48,698 bases of DNA from an uncultured Eubacteriales bacterium. GTDB taxonomy: Bacteria; Bacillota; Clostridia; Oscillospirales; QAKW01. Where the stretch lies: positions 1-48,698 of the forward strand of contig CABULU010000008.1 in assembly GCA_902492505.1 (NCBI GenBank), written 5' to 3'. How positions within the stretch are numbered: position 1 is the stretch's first letter; every line of letters starts with the position of its first letter. Below are positions 1 through 8,773 of this stretch, piece after piece. The notes beneath the pieces are model-generated. The model saw only the letters and a list, made by a program, of their open reading frames with translations, was not told the DNA's origin and searched no databases. The translations under genes and the position numbers were made by a program.

Positions 1-206
1 CCCGCCACTATTTTATTACCTTGTGAGTTGCCTAAACAAGGCGTTTTGATACTGTAAAGGATTATATTTATCAATGCCAATATAGTAGTGAATATTTAAA
101 AACTCTAAAGGCAGTAGGTAGTGCGCAAAATTCCGCTTTTATAATGGAATTTGAATTTGGTAATTCCATTGCAAGATACCTGAAACAACAATTATTTGTA
201 CCGTAA

Positions 207-890
207 ATGCCGGGTCTGCCCCATATTCTGTTTTTGCTGTATAAATCAACTTTGTGTTTTGTAATGAGCAGCTTTGTTTTGGCGGGCTGCTCGGGAGAAA
301 GTGAGCCTTTTGAGAAAAAAAGTTTTACACCGGATACACAGGTCAACGGAATAAATCTTGATGTGCGGGACAGAAAAATTGAAGTAATACTATCTGAGGA
401 CGAGCAGGTACATATCCAGTATTCCGAAAACAGCAAAGAATATTATGATATTTCTGTTTCCGACGGAAATATACTTACTATGGAAAATGCCGGCAACAAA
501 AAATGGACGGATTATATTGGAGTAAAACCCTCTGCCGAAGATCGGAAAATATTATTGCAAGTGCCAAACGCACTTTTGGACACTGTTACGCTATCCACGA
601 CAAATGAAGATATATCTCTCCCGACATTGGCTGTAACCGAAAATATAAACATTTCTGCTAACGGTGGAAACATTACTTTTGAAAACTTAGATATAGGAAA
701 CACCTTGACTTTGACCGTTAAAAACGGGAATATTTCCGGTACAATTACAGGCAGCTATGACGATTTTGTCATTCAAACAGAAATCAAAAAAGGCAAGAGC
801 AATTTGCCAGACAATAAAGACAGCGGCAATAAGAAATTGGAAGTATCCGGCAATAATGGAGATGTCAACATAGAGTTTGTTGCAAAATAA
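207..890 (+). CDS. putative lipoprotein with a DUF4097-like beta-repeat domain
   Basis: A short hydrophobic stretch ends in a lipobox-like LAGC (residues about 25-28), suggesting a lipid-anchored surface protein. The rest (about residues 40-225) is rich in short beta-strand motifs of the kind GGNITFENLDIGNTLTLTVKNGN, typical of the DUF4097 adhesin-like/right-handed beta-solenoid family; no enzymatic motif is seen. The start is uncertain: the N-terminus before the lipobox lacks the usual Lys/Arg cluster, there is no good ribosome binding site before the ATG at 207, and a TTG at about 234 would give a more ordinary signal peptide. The 5' end may have been altered by a rearrangement or frameshift. 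Function unknown. Confidence 0.6.
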   Translation: MPGLPHILFLLYKSTLCFVMSSFVLAGCSGESEPFEKKSFTPDTQVNGINLDVRDRKIEVILSEDEQVHIQYSENSKEYYDISVSDGNILTMENAGNKKWTDYIGVKPSAEDRKILLQVPNALLDTVTLSTTNEDISLPTLAVTENINISANGGNITFENLDIGNTLTLTVKNGNISGTITGSYDDFVIQTEIKKGKSNLPDNKDSGNKKLEVSGNNGDVNIEFVAK

Positions 891-1283
891 CGCCACGGTG
901 AAAATGATATAATTGAACCGGAGAGCCCACTCGTACACGGAGCGAATCTTTGCAGGTAATTCGGCTTATTTATAAGAAACACAGAATGAATTAAAGCAGG
1001 TTATGTCGGTACCAGAGCTCAATAGCACCGATATTTGTATATATGGAAAAACGGAAATGGGAAAATCCTATGGCATTGTTGTTAATGCATGATTTACGGA
1101 ATTTGCAGAAAGCACAACCGGAATAATATACTTCTGTGTGCGTTTTGGAAGAATTGACGGTATGAATGTGTCAAATTCATTAGCAAAACTGTTGAAATTA
1201 TCAATACTGCCGGTGAGGATTGCGTTGTCCTCGAGAGCAGATTGGGAACGCAGAACTGCAGGAAGAAAACAGCATGACAGCAC
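891..1283. other. intergenic stretch without a convincing gene
   Basis: About 390 bases between a rightward and a leftward gene. Short open stretches, for example from an ATG at about 1003 to a TGA near 1090 and then open again in the same frame, hint at decayed coding sequence, but I recognise no protein family. No RNA gene or mobile-element end is visible. Confidence 0.4.
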
Positions 1284-1321
1284 AAAGTGGCGGCGCAGCC
1301 TTTCGACTGCACCGCCACTTT
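1284..1321. terminator. strong hairpin between convergent genes
   Basis: A 15-base stem (1284-1298 with 1307-1321, one G-U pair) closes an 8-base loop. The stem ends in AAA/TTT but is not followed by a long T run. It lies 45 bases past the alanine racemase stop and probably ends that leftward transcript, perhaps in both directions. Confidence 0.6.
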
Positions 1322-1365
1322 ACATATTTAACTTTGTTATCGCACCTCGGCAAATCAGCCGTTTT

Positions 1366-2538
1366 TTAAATGTATTTCACTATATCTGTCTGTCTACCGT
1401 TTTTCAGATAAATACGCGGAACCCTCAGTGCAAGTCCGCAGACTATTTCATAATTTATAGTTTTGTCGATATCCGCAATTTCATCCGCCGAAACAAAATT
1501 CTCACCGTCCACTCCTATAACGGTAACGTTATCGCCCACCGAGCAATCTATGCCTGTTATGTCTATCACCGTCTGGTCCATGCACACGCGCCCTATTATC
1601 GGAGCATACCGTCCGTTAACAAGCACCCTGCCCTGTCCCGAAAGGGAACGAGGATATCCGTCACCGTAACCGATACTGATAACCGCTGTTCTGCGGCGGC
1701 ATTTTGCCGTATATGTTCTGCCGTAGCCCACAGACATTCCCTCATCTATTTCTCTTATCTGTGTTATGACCGTTTTAAGCTCCAATACGGGTTTATATGC
1801 GTTTTGCGCAGCCGTGCCTGCGCCGTTATATAATCCGTAAAGCAGAATGCCCGGACGCACCATATCCATATACGCTTCCGGATTATTTACAATAGCGCCT
1901 GAGTTTGCACAGTGCCACATGCCGACATATACACCGCGGCAGTCAAGTATTCTTCGCACCGAATTAAAATTATCAAGTTGAAACTGCGTATATTCCGCAC
2001 CGTCTATCTCGTCGCTGACCGAAAAGTGCGTAAACACGCCGCACACCGAAAGACCGTTCATTTTAACGATTTCTTCTATCATATCAGCCGCTGCCTCCGC
2101 CTGATTCTCATTCAGACAGTCAAAACCGACGCGTGACATACCGGTATTAAGCTTTATATGCACCTTTGCACGTTTGCCGACCGATACGGCATACGCCGAT
2201 AGCCTTCGGGCAAAATCGATATCGCAGACCGAAAGCGTTATATTATATTCCACCGCATACTGAAAACAGTCGTCCAGACAGGCACCGAGTATAATAATTT
2301 CCGCCTTTGAGCCGAGCGCACGAAGGTGAGCCGCCTCATCAGCGGATGCTACGGCAAAATAGCGCACACCCGCCTTTTCCGCCTCACGCACAACTATTTT
2401 GTCACCGTGTCCGTATGCGTTTGCCTTTACAACGCACATGATTTCGGTTTTGTCTCCAACCGTATTTTTAATTTTTTCAAGATTAAACAGCAGATTATCG
2501 AGCGATATTTCCGCCCAGCAGCGCTTAATAAAATTCAT
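1366..2538 (-). CDS. alr: alanine racemase
   Basis: PLP-dependent racemase converting L-alanine to D-alanine for peptidoglycan. The N-terminal TIM barrel holds the PLP lysine in CVVKANAYGHG (about residue 37), and the C-terminal domain holds the catalytic tyrosine in VGYGRTY. The family motif GMSRVGF is also present. Length is 390 residues, normal for Alr. I chose ATG 2538 because AGGTGA lies just upstream and the protein then begins MNFIKRCWAEISLDN, the normal family start; an earlier in-frame start at 2604 would overlap the preceding gene by 58 bases. It starts 8 bases after the upstream NAD(P)HX repair gene, so the two are cotranscribed. Confidence 0.95.
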   Translation of the reverse strand: MNFIKRCWAEISLDNLLFNLEKIKNTVGDKTEIMCVVKANAYGHGDKIVVREAEKAGVRYFAVASADEAAHLRALGSKAEIIILGACLDDCFQYAVEYNITLSVCDIDFARRLSAYAVSVGKRAKVHIKLNTGMSRVGFDCLNENQAEAAADMIEEIVKMNGLSVCGVFTHFSVSDEIDGAEYTQFQLDNFNSVRRILDCRGVYVGMWHCANSGAIVNNPEAYMDMVRPGILLYGLYNGAGTAAQNAYKPVLELKTVITQIREIDEGMSVGYGRTYTAKCRRRTAVISIGYGDGYPRSLSGQGRVLVNGRYAPIIGRVCMDQTVIDITGIDCSVGDNVTVIGVDGENFVSADEIADIDKTINYEIVCGLALRVPRIYLKNGRQTDIVKYI

Positions 2539-2546
2539 ATTATCAC

Positions 2547-4046
2547 CTATCTTAAAAGCATCGGAAGCATTTTTATAACATCCTCCGGCAACGTACAGTA
2601 GCAACCAAGTTTATCACATGCGGCATGAGCGCAGGCGTTGTGCAACGAAACCGCAATTACCGCTGCCGCCGCCGGATTGTATCCCTGTGCAAGAAACGAG
2701 CACACCATACCCGCCAGCACGTCGCCGCTGCCTCCCTTGGAAAGTGCGCTTGTAGGATTAGACAGAATAAAAGCGCGGCTATCCGGCAGAGCAACGATGC
2801 TTACGCTGTCCTTTAAAATAAGAACGCACTTATGCTCTGCGGCAAACTGCAACGAAAGCGTTATTCGATGATTACGGATTTCGTCTACGCTCTTACCGCA
2901 AAGCCGTGCAAACTCACCCATGTGCGGCGTCAAAACCGTCTGTCCCTCGCGCTTGAGCAATCCGAGATCATGAGAAATAACCGTCAGCGCATCTCCGTCA
3001 AACACCACCGGCAGCTTTGTTTTGGCAGTGTCCCTCACCGCCGCCGCAGCACCGTCTAAAAGGCCGAGTCCGCTGCCGCAAAGCAGCGCAGTACAGCCGT
3101 CAAGGCGCGATGACAATAATTTATCGTCAATTCCTCCGCCCTTACTTTTAAGCGGATTTACAACAGCACTAAAACAATCGGATTCAAACGCACCGTAAAT
3201 TGTATCCGGTATATATGCGCGGACAATGCCCGCGCCGCATCTAAGCGCCGCCTTGACTGCCAGGACTGCCGCGCCGCGATAGGGCAGCGACCCAACAATA
3301 AGACCCGCACAGCCGAAATCACCTTTATGACAAAAATCATCCCGCTTTTGAAGAAGAGTTTTAAAATCATGACTTTTCAGTTCAAAAAGGTATGGATTTA
3401 TGCGGTTTAATATATCACCGCCAAAACCTATGTCCGCAGTATAGGTAACGCCGCAGTTTTCTCTTGCGGGATAAAACAGATGGCAGGGCTTTTTGGCACA
3501 GAGAGCTATTGTAATATCAGCCTTAAAGGCTCCGTCTGCAACATCAGCACTATCTGCAAAAACTCCGCTCGGCACATCAAGCGCAACCTTCTGTGCAGGT
3601 GATTTTGCAACGGCAGCAAAGCTTGCCTTTGCGGCAATGTCCAGCTCTCCGCGAAAACCTATGCCGAACACCGCGTCGATAATCACATCGTATTCAGACA
3701 TATTATTCAAAACTGCTTCATAAGAACCGACATTGCAAATGCCGGCAGCATTACACTCACCGGCAAGACCGAGGGTTGTCTGACAAATATTATCATTATA
3801 CAAAGCGCAGGTAAAAACACTTGCGCCGTTTTGTCCCAAAAGAAGCGCAAGCGCATAGCCGTCCGCCCCGTTAAGACCTCTCCCGCACAAAACCAAAATC
3901 CGTTTACCGGACGGTAAGCCCGCATGTTTTTCATAGGCAAAGTAAGCAGCGTCAGCCGCCTTTAAAACAAGCTCTCTTTCCGAGATACCCCGTTCATTCA
4001 TGTACAGACCGTCCGCTGCTTTTATCTGAACAGATGTAAGCAACAT
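2547..4046 (-). CDS. nnr: bifunctional NAD(P)H-hydrate epimerase / ADP- or ATP-dependent dehydratase
   Basis: Metabolite-repair enzyme that restores damaged NADHX/NADPHX. The N-terminal YjeF-type epimerase domain spans about residues 1-205 (LVLCGRGLNGADGYALA, then DAVFGIGFRGEL). The C-terminal ribokinase-like dehydratase spans about 220-499, with LTPHMGEFARL, GSGLGL and the signature GGSGDVLAGM. At 499 residues it is a full two-domain fusion. GGGGGAAT lies upstream of the ATG at 4046. Cotranscribed with alr; the nnr-alr pairing is common in Firmicutes. Confidence 0.93.
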   Translation of the reverse strand: MLLTSVQIKAADGLYMNERGISERELVLKAADAAYFAYEKHAGLPSGKRILVLCGRGLNGADGYALALLLGQNGASVFTCALYNDNICQTTLGLAGECNAAGICNVGSYEAVLNNMSEYDVIIDAVFGIGFRGELDIAAKASFAAVAKSPAQKVALDVPSGVFADSADVADGAFKADITIALCAKKPCHLFYPARENCGVTYTADIGFGGDILNRINPYLFELKSHDFKTLLQKRDDFCHKGDFGCAGLIVGSLPYRGAAVLAVKAALRCGAGIVRAYIPDTIYGAFESDCFSAVVNPLKSKGGGIDDKLLSSRLDGCTALLCGSGLGLLDGAAAAVRDTAKTKLPVVFDGDALTVISHDLGLLKREGQTVLTPHMGEFARLCGKSVDEIRNHRITLSLQFAAEHKCVLILKDSVSIVALPDSRAFILSNPTSALSKGGSGDVLAGMVCSFLAQGYNPAAAAVIAVSLHNACAHAACDKLGCYCTLPEDVIKMLPMLLR

Positions 4047-4071
4047 AACAATAATTCCCCCAAACAGAAAA

Positions 4072-4596
4072 TCAACCGAAAAATCGGCTGCGTACAGTCA
4101 ACTTCAAAGCCTCCAGCATCCGCTCGTCCGGCTCAAATACAACGCAGATACGCTCACCCTTAGAGCTTAGTCCGGCAACAAACCAGCAATCATCCGTAGT
4201 ATTGGATTTGAAGTTATAACGCTTATAGCCGGAATCGGACAGAGGTCTGTTATGTGCGCTGTCATTTATCCGTGCCACCGTTTCCGCCTTTGATAAATTT
4301 ACTGTTACAAGCTCCTTTCTGCGGTTTTTATTAATTATTTTTGAAAATCGTATTTCGTCGTCAATAAAAATGTACTCCCAATCAATATTAAAGCTGCAAA
4401 ATATTTTATAGGATGCAAAAAGCGATACTGCACAGATAATAACGGCCAGCGCAATGAAAGATGAAAATTTAAGCGACACTACAAGCACGAGTATGTAACA
4501 GCTTATCAGCATAGGAAGCAGTGAAGCTGCAAGACTCAGCAAACGGTCGGTAAAGGTCATTTTTTTAGCAAGCGACATCTCGATATGTTTTTCCAC
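4072..4596 (-). CDS. small membrane protein, possibly DUF6106 family
   Basis: A 174-residue protein with two predicted membrane segments in the first half (about residues 18-65, LLPMLISCYILVLVV and IALAVIICAVSLFA), followed by a soluble alpha/beta part with a basic INKNRRKELV stretch. It resembles the uncharacterised DUF6106 family found next to pheS in Ruminococcaceae, but this is from memory of the pattern. GTG at 4596 is chosen because AGGAG sits 8 bases upstream; upstream codons in frame fall in the promoter. First gene of the nnr-alr transcript (25-base gap to nnr). Function unknown. Confidence 0.7.
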   Translation of the reverse strand: MEKHIEMSLAKKMTFTDRLLSLAASLLPMLISCYILVLVVSLKFSSFIALAVIICAVSLFASYKIFCSFNIDWEYIFIDDEIRFSKIINKNRRKELVTVNLSKAETVARINDSAHNRPLSDSGYKRYNFKSNTTDDCWFVAGLSSKGERICVVFEPDERMLEALKLTVRSRFFG

Positions 4597-4625
4597 GGCA
4601 AACACTCCTAATATATAATAAAGAT

Positions 4626-4654
4626 ATGATAACACAGCGACAAATTATTTTCAA
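4626..4654 (-). promoter_or_regulatory. sigma-A promoter of the membrane protein-nnr-alr operon
   Basis: On the minus strand TTGAAA (4654-4649) and TATCAT (4631-4626) are separated by 17 bases, about 30 bases before the GTG start. Confidence 0.7.
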
Positions 4655-4663
4655 GAAAAACTC

Positions 4664-4692
4664 TTGCATTTAAAAAACAAATATGATAACAT
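4664..4692 (+). promoter_or_regulatory. probable promoter of the pheST T-box leader
   Basis: TTGCAT (4664-4669), 17 bases, TAACAT (4687-4692). It is back to back with the divergent promoter at 4626-4654. The -10 box is weak. Confidence 0.5.
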
Positions 4693-4699
4693 ATATTAA

Positions 4700-4920
4700 A
4701 TGCAAAGAAAGTGTTTAAAGCACGGCTTTGCCGCAGCAGAGAGCCGCGCCCACCGGCTGAAAGGCGCGACCGTAAGCGGGTCGTGTTATCTTCGCACCGG
4801 AGCAGCTCTGCGCCGTGCCGCGCGTTAAGCGGATAATGAGTGCCTGTTTATTGCGGGAACTTGGGTGGTAACACGGTTTATTTTTTCTCCGTCCCTTGAT
4901 TTGGGGCGGATTTTTTATTT
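4700..4920 (+). promoter_or_regulatory. T-box leader specific for tRNA-Phe
   Basis: A 5' leader that senses uncharged tRNA. Stem I has the AGAGAG kink-turn region (about 4738), the GGCTGAAAGG segment, and a specifier loop at about 4785-4800 where TTC (Phe codon) precedes GCACCGGAGCAG. The T-box core TGGGTGGTAACACGG (4862-4876) carries TGGT, which can pair with the ACCA end of tRNA-Phe. An intrinsic terminator follows at 4888-4910 (8-base stem, loop TTGATTT) with a T6 run. Low charged Phe-tRNA should favour the antiterminator and expression of pheST. Confidence 0.93.
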
Positions 4921-4936
4921 TAAAGGAGAGGTAAAA

Positions 4937-5956
4937 ATGAAAGATACGCTTGAACGCATACGTATTTCTGCAAAAGAGCTTGCCGACAGCTGCTCGGAGC
5001 TCAAAACGCTTGAGGATATACGCGTAAGGTTTTTAGGCAAAAAGGGCGAACTCACATCTGTTTTACGCGGTATGGGCGCACTGTCTGCCGACGAAAGACC
5101 GATAATCGGTGCGCTTGCAAACCAAGTGCGCACGGATATCGAAAAAGCAATCGACAATAAAAAGAAAATACTGAGCGACGCCGCGGCACAGATTAAGCTC
5201 AAAACCGAGAGAATCGACGTTACAATGCCCGGCAAAGTTAAAAAATTAGGTAAAAAGCACCCGCTGACACAGGTGCTTGATGAAATAAAGGATATATTTA
5301 TCGGCATGGGCTTTCAAATCGCATCAGGTCCCGAGGTGGAGTACGACAGCTACAATTTTGAAAAGCTTAACATGCCCAAGGATCATCCCGCGCGAGATAC
5401 ACAAGATACCTTTTACATCACTGAAAATATTCTGCTGAGAACCCAGACGTCGCCCGTTCAGGTACGGGTTATGGAAAACAGTCCGCTGCCGATAAAAATT
5501 ATAGCGCCGGGACGTGTTTACCGCTCAGACGAGGTGGATGCTACCCACTCCCCCCTCTTTCACCAGATAGAAGGACTTGTAATTGATAAAAACATTCGCA
5601 TGAGCGACCTTAAAGGTACGCTTGACCTGTTTGCAAAAAGGCTGTACGGAAATGATACCGTAACACGCTTTCGCCCACATCATTTCTCATTTACCGAGCC
5701 GTCCGCAGAAATGGACATCTGCTGCTTTTCCTGCGGCGGCAAAGGCTGCCGTCTCTGCAAAGGCGAGGGTTGGATAGAAATTTTAGGTGCGGGCATGGTA
5801 CACCCGAAAGTTCTGAGAAACTGCAACATCGACCCGGATACTTACAGCGGCTTTGCCTTTGGTATGGGTCTGGAGCGTATCGTTATGAGACGATACAATA
5901 TAAACGATTTGCGTCTTCTTTTTGAAAACGACCAGCGTTTTCTTAACCAGTTCTAA
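4937..5956 (+). CDS. pheS: phenylalanine--tRNA ligase alpha subunit
   Basis: Catalytic subunit of the alpha2beta2 Phe-tRNA synthetase. An N-terminal coiled coil (about residues 1-85) precedes the class II core, with HPARDTQDTFY (motif 2 region), PGRVYRSDEVDATHSPLFHQIEGLV and the motif 3 segment GFAFGMGLERIVMRRY near the C-terminus. Length 339, normal. I chose ATG 4937 because AAAGGAGAGG lies just upstream and the earlier in-frame start at 4865 would run through the T-box terminator. Followed by pheT after 14 bases. Confidence 0.97.
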   Translation: MKDTLERIRISAKELADSCSELKTLEDIRVRFLGKKGELTSVLRGMGALSADERPIIGALANQVRTDIEKAIDNKKKILSDAAAQIKLKTERIDVTMPGKVKKLGKKHPLTQVLDEIKDIFIGMGFQIASGPEVEYDSYNFEKLNMPKDHPARDTQDTFYITENILLRTQTSPVQVRVMENSPLPIKIIAPGRVYRSDEVDATHSPLFHQIEGLVIDKNIRMSDLKGTLDLFAKRLYGNDTVTRFRPHHFSFTEPSAEMDICCFSCGGKGCRLCKGEGWIEILGAGMVHPKVLRNCNIDPDTYSGFAFGMGLERIVMRRYNINDLRLLFENDQRFLNQF

Positions 5957-5970
5957 GGAGGAAATAAAAC

Positions 5971-8355
5971 ATGAACTTATCTGTAAACTGGCTTAACGAC
6001 TTTGTTGACATAAAAACAGATCCCAAGGATTTTGCAGACAAAATGACAATGTCCGGCTCCAAGGTGGAAATGTTCGACAATATCAAAAATCACATATCAA
6101 ACGTAGTTGTAGGAAAAATCACAAAAATAGAGCGTCATCCGAATGCAGAAAAGCTTGTCATATGTCAGGTTGACATAGGAGGAGAAAGCAGGCAAATCAT
6201 AACCGGTGCAGACAACGTATTTGAAGGTGCGCTTGTTCCGGTATGCCTTGACGGCGCCGTGCTGCCCGACGGAAAAACAATCAAAAAGGGAAAGCTACGC
6301 GGCGAGCTGTCGGAGGGTATGCTTTGCTCGCTCGGAGAACTGGGGCTTACTGCTCACAATTTCCCGAGCGCAATTGAGAACGGAATATTCATAATTGATT
6401 TTCCGGTTGAAATCGGTCAGGACATAGTAGACGCACTCCAGCTTAACGATGATGTTTTTGAGTTTGAAATCACGCCTAACCGCCCCGACTGTCTGTCCGT
6501 TATCGGGCTTGCACGGGAGGTTGCCGCGACATACCGGCTGCCGTTTAAAAACCACACGCCGAAATTCAGCAGCGACAAAAGCGACAGAATAGAAAACTAT
6601 CTCAGTGTTGAAATAAAAAACCCTGAGCTCTGCCCGCGCTATACGGCGCGCATTGCCAAAAACATTAAAATCGCACCCTCTCCGCTTTGGCTCAGAAACA
6701 GACTTCATTCATGCGGCGTGCGCCCGATCAACAATATAGTCGATATCACAAACTACGTCATGCTTGAATACGGTCAGCCGATGCATGCTTTTGATTACGC
6801 ATGTCTTGACGGCAAAGCCATTGTTGTGCGCAACGCAGATGACAATGAAATTTTTATGACGCTGGACAACCAGCAAAGAAAACTCGACAGCTCAATGCTG
6901 GTGATTGCAGACGCTAAAAAAAGCGTCGGTATAGCAGGAGTTATGGGTGGCGCCAACAGCGAGATTACCGAAAATACCAAAACGGTAGTATTTGAATCGG
7001 CCAACTTCAACGGAGCTAACGTGCGCCGCACCTCAAAGAAGCTGGGAATGAGAACAGACGCCTCCTCAAAATTTGAAAAAGGGCTCGATCCGTGCATGAC
7101 AATGGCAGCGCTTGACAGAGCATGCGAGCTTGTTGAGCTTTTGGAAGCCGGTGAAATTGCCGACGGTGTCATTGACATAAACATGGATACCCGCGTCCGC
7201 CGTACTATAAAGCTTGAACCGGCATGGGTAAATAAATTTTTAGGCACCGATATTTCGTCTGAATTTATGGTAAATGCGCTGCGCAGCCTGCAATTTGAAA
7301 TTGATGATGAACTCAATGTAACGGTACCGAGTTTCAGAGACGATGTTGAAGAAAAGGCAGACCTTGCAGAGGAAATCGTGCGCATGTACGGCTACAATGA
7401 GATTCCATCAACACTTGTCAACATGGAAACAACGCAGGGCATGCTGACAAAGGAACAGTCGCTTATGAAAAACATATGTCAGTCGCTCATTGCCCAGGGT
7501 GCCTCGGAAATATGCACTTACTCATTTGTAAGTCCGAAAATCTACGATAAGCTGCATTATCCGAAAAACGATATACGTCGCGACAGCGTTGTAATTTCCA
7601 ATCCGCTTGGTGAGGACACAAGCATTATGCGCACAACATCCGTGGCGTCCATGCTGTCAGCACTTTCGCTGAATTACAACAACAGAAATGAAGCAGTATG
7701 TATGTTTGAGCCCGCGACCGTATATATTAAAAGAGATGGCACTGACGTTTTGCCGGAGGAAAAGGTAGAATTCTGCATCGGAGCTTACGGCGGCGGACAG
7801 GACTTTTTCGACATGAAGGGAATAGTAGAACAAACACTAAATCTTGCCGGCGTAATCGGCTGCAAGTATATACGTCAGACAGACAACCCTACCTTCCACC
7901 CCGGACGCACTGCGGACATCGTAAAAGATGACAGTGTAATCGGTATTATAGGTCAGATACACCCCGATGTATGCAAAGAATTCGACCTCTGCGAGGAAAC
8001 ATACGTGGCAGTTCTTGACTTCAATGTGATTTTGACCAATTCAGTGACGGAAAAAAGCTATAAGCCGTTGCCCAAATTTCCGGCTACAGCGCGCGATATT
8101 GCCGTCGTCTGCAAAAAAGATATAAGCGTTGCTCAAATCGAAGATATAATAACCGAAAATTCGGGAAATATATTGGAGAGTGTCGAGCTGTTTGACGTTT
8201 ACAGCGGAAAGCAAATTCCGAGCGACTGCATAAGCCTCGCTTTTGCACTAACTTACCGTGCTGTCGACAGAACCCTCAGCGATGAAGAGATAGACGCAAA
8301 AATGAAAAAAATAATAAAAGCCCTAACAGAAATAGGCGCATCTATAAGAAGCTGA
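5971..8355 (+). CDS. pheT: phenylalanine--tRNA ligase beta subunit
   Basis: Beta subunit of Phe-tRNA synthetase, 794 residues as usual for bacteria. Domains in order: N-terminal tRNA-binding OB fold (about 40-150, VGKITKIERHPNAEKL), B3/B4 editing domain (about 205-400, IVDITNYVMLEYGQPMHAFD), B5 domain, catalytic-like domain, and C-terminal ferredoxin-fold anticodon-binding domain (about 700-794, KFPATARDIAVV). AAGGAGG precedes the ATG. Cotranscribed with pheS under T-box control. Confidence 0.97.
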   Translation: MNLSVNWLNDFVDIKTDPKDFADKMTMSGSKVEMFDNIKNHISNVVVGKITKIERHPNAEKLVICQVDIGGESRQIITGADNVFEGALVPVCLDGAVLPDGKTIKKGKLRGELSEGMLCSLGELGLTAHNFPSAIENGIFIIDFPVEIGQDIVDALQLNDDVFEFEITPNRPDCLSVIGLAREVAATYRLPFKNHTPKFSSDKSDRIENYLSVEIKNPELCPRYTARIAKNIKIAPSPLWLRNRLHSCGVRPINNIVDITNYVMLEYGQPMHAFDYACLDGKAIVVRNADDNEIFMTLDNQQRKLDSSMLVIADAKKSVGIAGVMGGANSEITENTKTVVFESANFNGANVRRTSKKLGMRTDASSKFEKGLDPCMTMAALDRACELVELLEAGEIADGVIDINMDTRVRRTIKLEPAWVNKFLGTDISSEFMVNALRSLQFEIDDELNVTVPSFRDDVEEKADLAEEIVRMYGYNEIPSTLVNMETTQGMLTKEQSLMKNICQSLIAQGASEICTYSFVSPKIYDKLHYPKNDIRRDSVVISNPLGEDTSIMRTTSVASMLSALSLNYNNRNEAVCMFEPATVYIKRDGTDVLPEEKVEFCIGAYGGGQDFFDMKGIVEQTLNLAGVIGCKYIRQTDNPTFHPGRTADIVKDDSVIGIIGQIHPDVCKEFDLCEETYVAVLDFNVILTNSVTEKSYKPLPKFPATARDIAVVCKKDISVAQIEDIITENSGNILESVELFDVYSGKQIPSDCISLAFALTYRAVDRTLSDEEIDAKMKKIIKALTEIGASIRS

Positions 8356-8463
8356 GAACAAAACACCGCGAATTTATCGGAAGTTATTAAAATATTTACA
8401 AACATACTATTGATATTATTATAATTTTGATTTAAAATATAGATATCAATTTGAAAGGCGGAA

Positions 8464-8721
8464 GTGGTAGAGATGGACAAGAATAACACCATTCAATACA
8501 GCGTCAGAAGAGAAAATGAGCTTCAGACAAAAGAAATTCTTACAGCCGTCTATGACGCACTGAAAGAAAAAGGCTACAATCCGCTGAATCAGATTGTAGG
8601 TTATATTTTGTCTGAAGACCCAACCTACATTACAAATCATAATAATGCAAGAGCGCTTATCCGAAAGCTTGATCGTGATGAGCTGCTCAGAATAATAGTT
8701 AAATTCTATCTCGACAGCTGA
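8464..8721 (+). CDS. ireB: IreB family regulatory phosphoprotein (UPF0297)
   Basis: Small cytosolic protein of 85 residues with the family core NPLNQIVGYILSEDPTYIT and RALIRKLDRDELLRIIVKFYL. In Enterococcus, IreB is a substrate of the IreK Ser/Thr kinase and affects cephalosporin resistance; that role is transferred by family only. I kept GTG 8464 because AAAGG lies 5 bases upstream; ATG 8473 is an alternative but sits 14 bases from it. It lies 108 bases after pheT rather than in its usual place near ruvX, and ends at a strong terminator. Confidence 0.9.
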   Translation: MVEMDKNNTIQYSVRRENELQTKEILTAVYDALKEKGYNPLNQIVGYILSEDPTYITNHNNARALIRKLDRDELLRIIVKFYLDS

Positions 8722-8728
8722 TAATTAA

Positions 8729-8755
8729 CCCCCGGCTTAAAGCCGGGGGTTTTTA
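8729..8755 (+). terminator. intrinsic terminator after ireB
   Basis: Perfect 9-base stem CCCCCGGCT/AGCCGGGGG with a TAA loop, then TTTTTATTTTT. It lies 7 bases after the ireB stop and may also block read-through of the convergent GH32 gene. Confidence 0.95.
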
Positions 8756-8773
8756 TTTTTAAATCTGTATTTG

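Noticed and set aside
1138..1833. Long rightward open frame opposite the end of alr
   Set aside because: It runs antisense through alr, has no ribosome binding site and no recognisable domain; alr on the other strand is unmistakable.
4865..4936. Upstream start extending PheS by 24 residues
   Set aside because: It would be translated through the T-box terminator, and AAAGGAGAGG is correctly placed only for ATG 4937.
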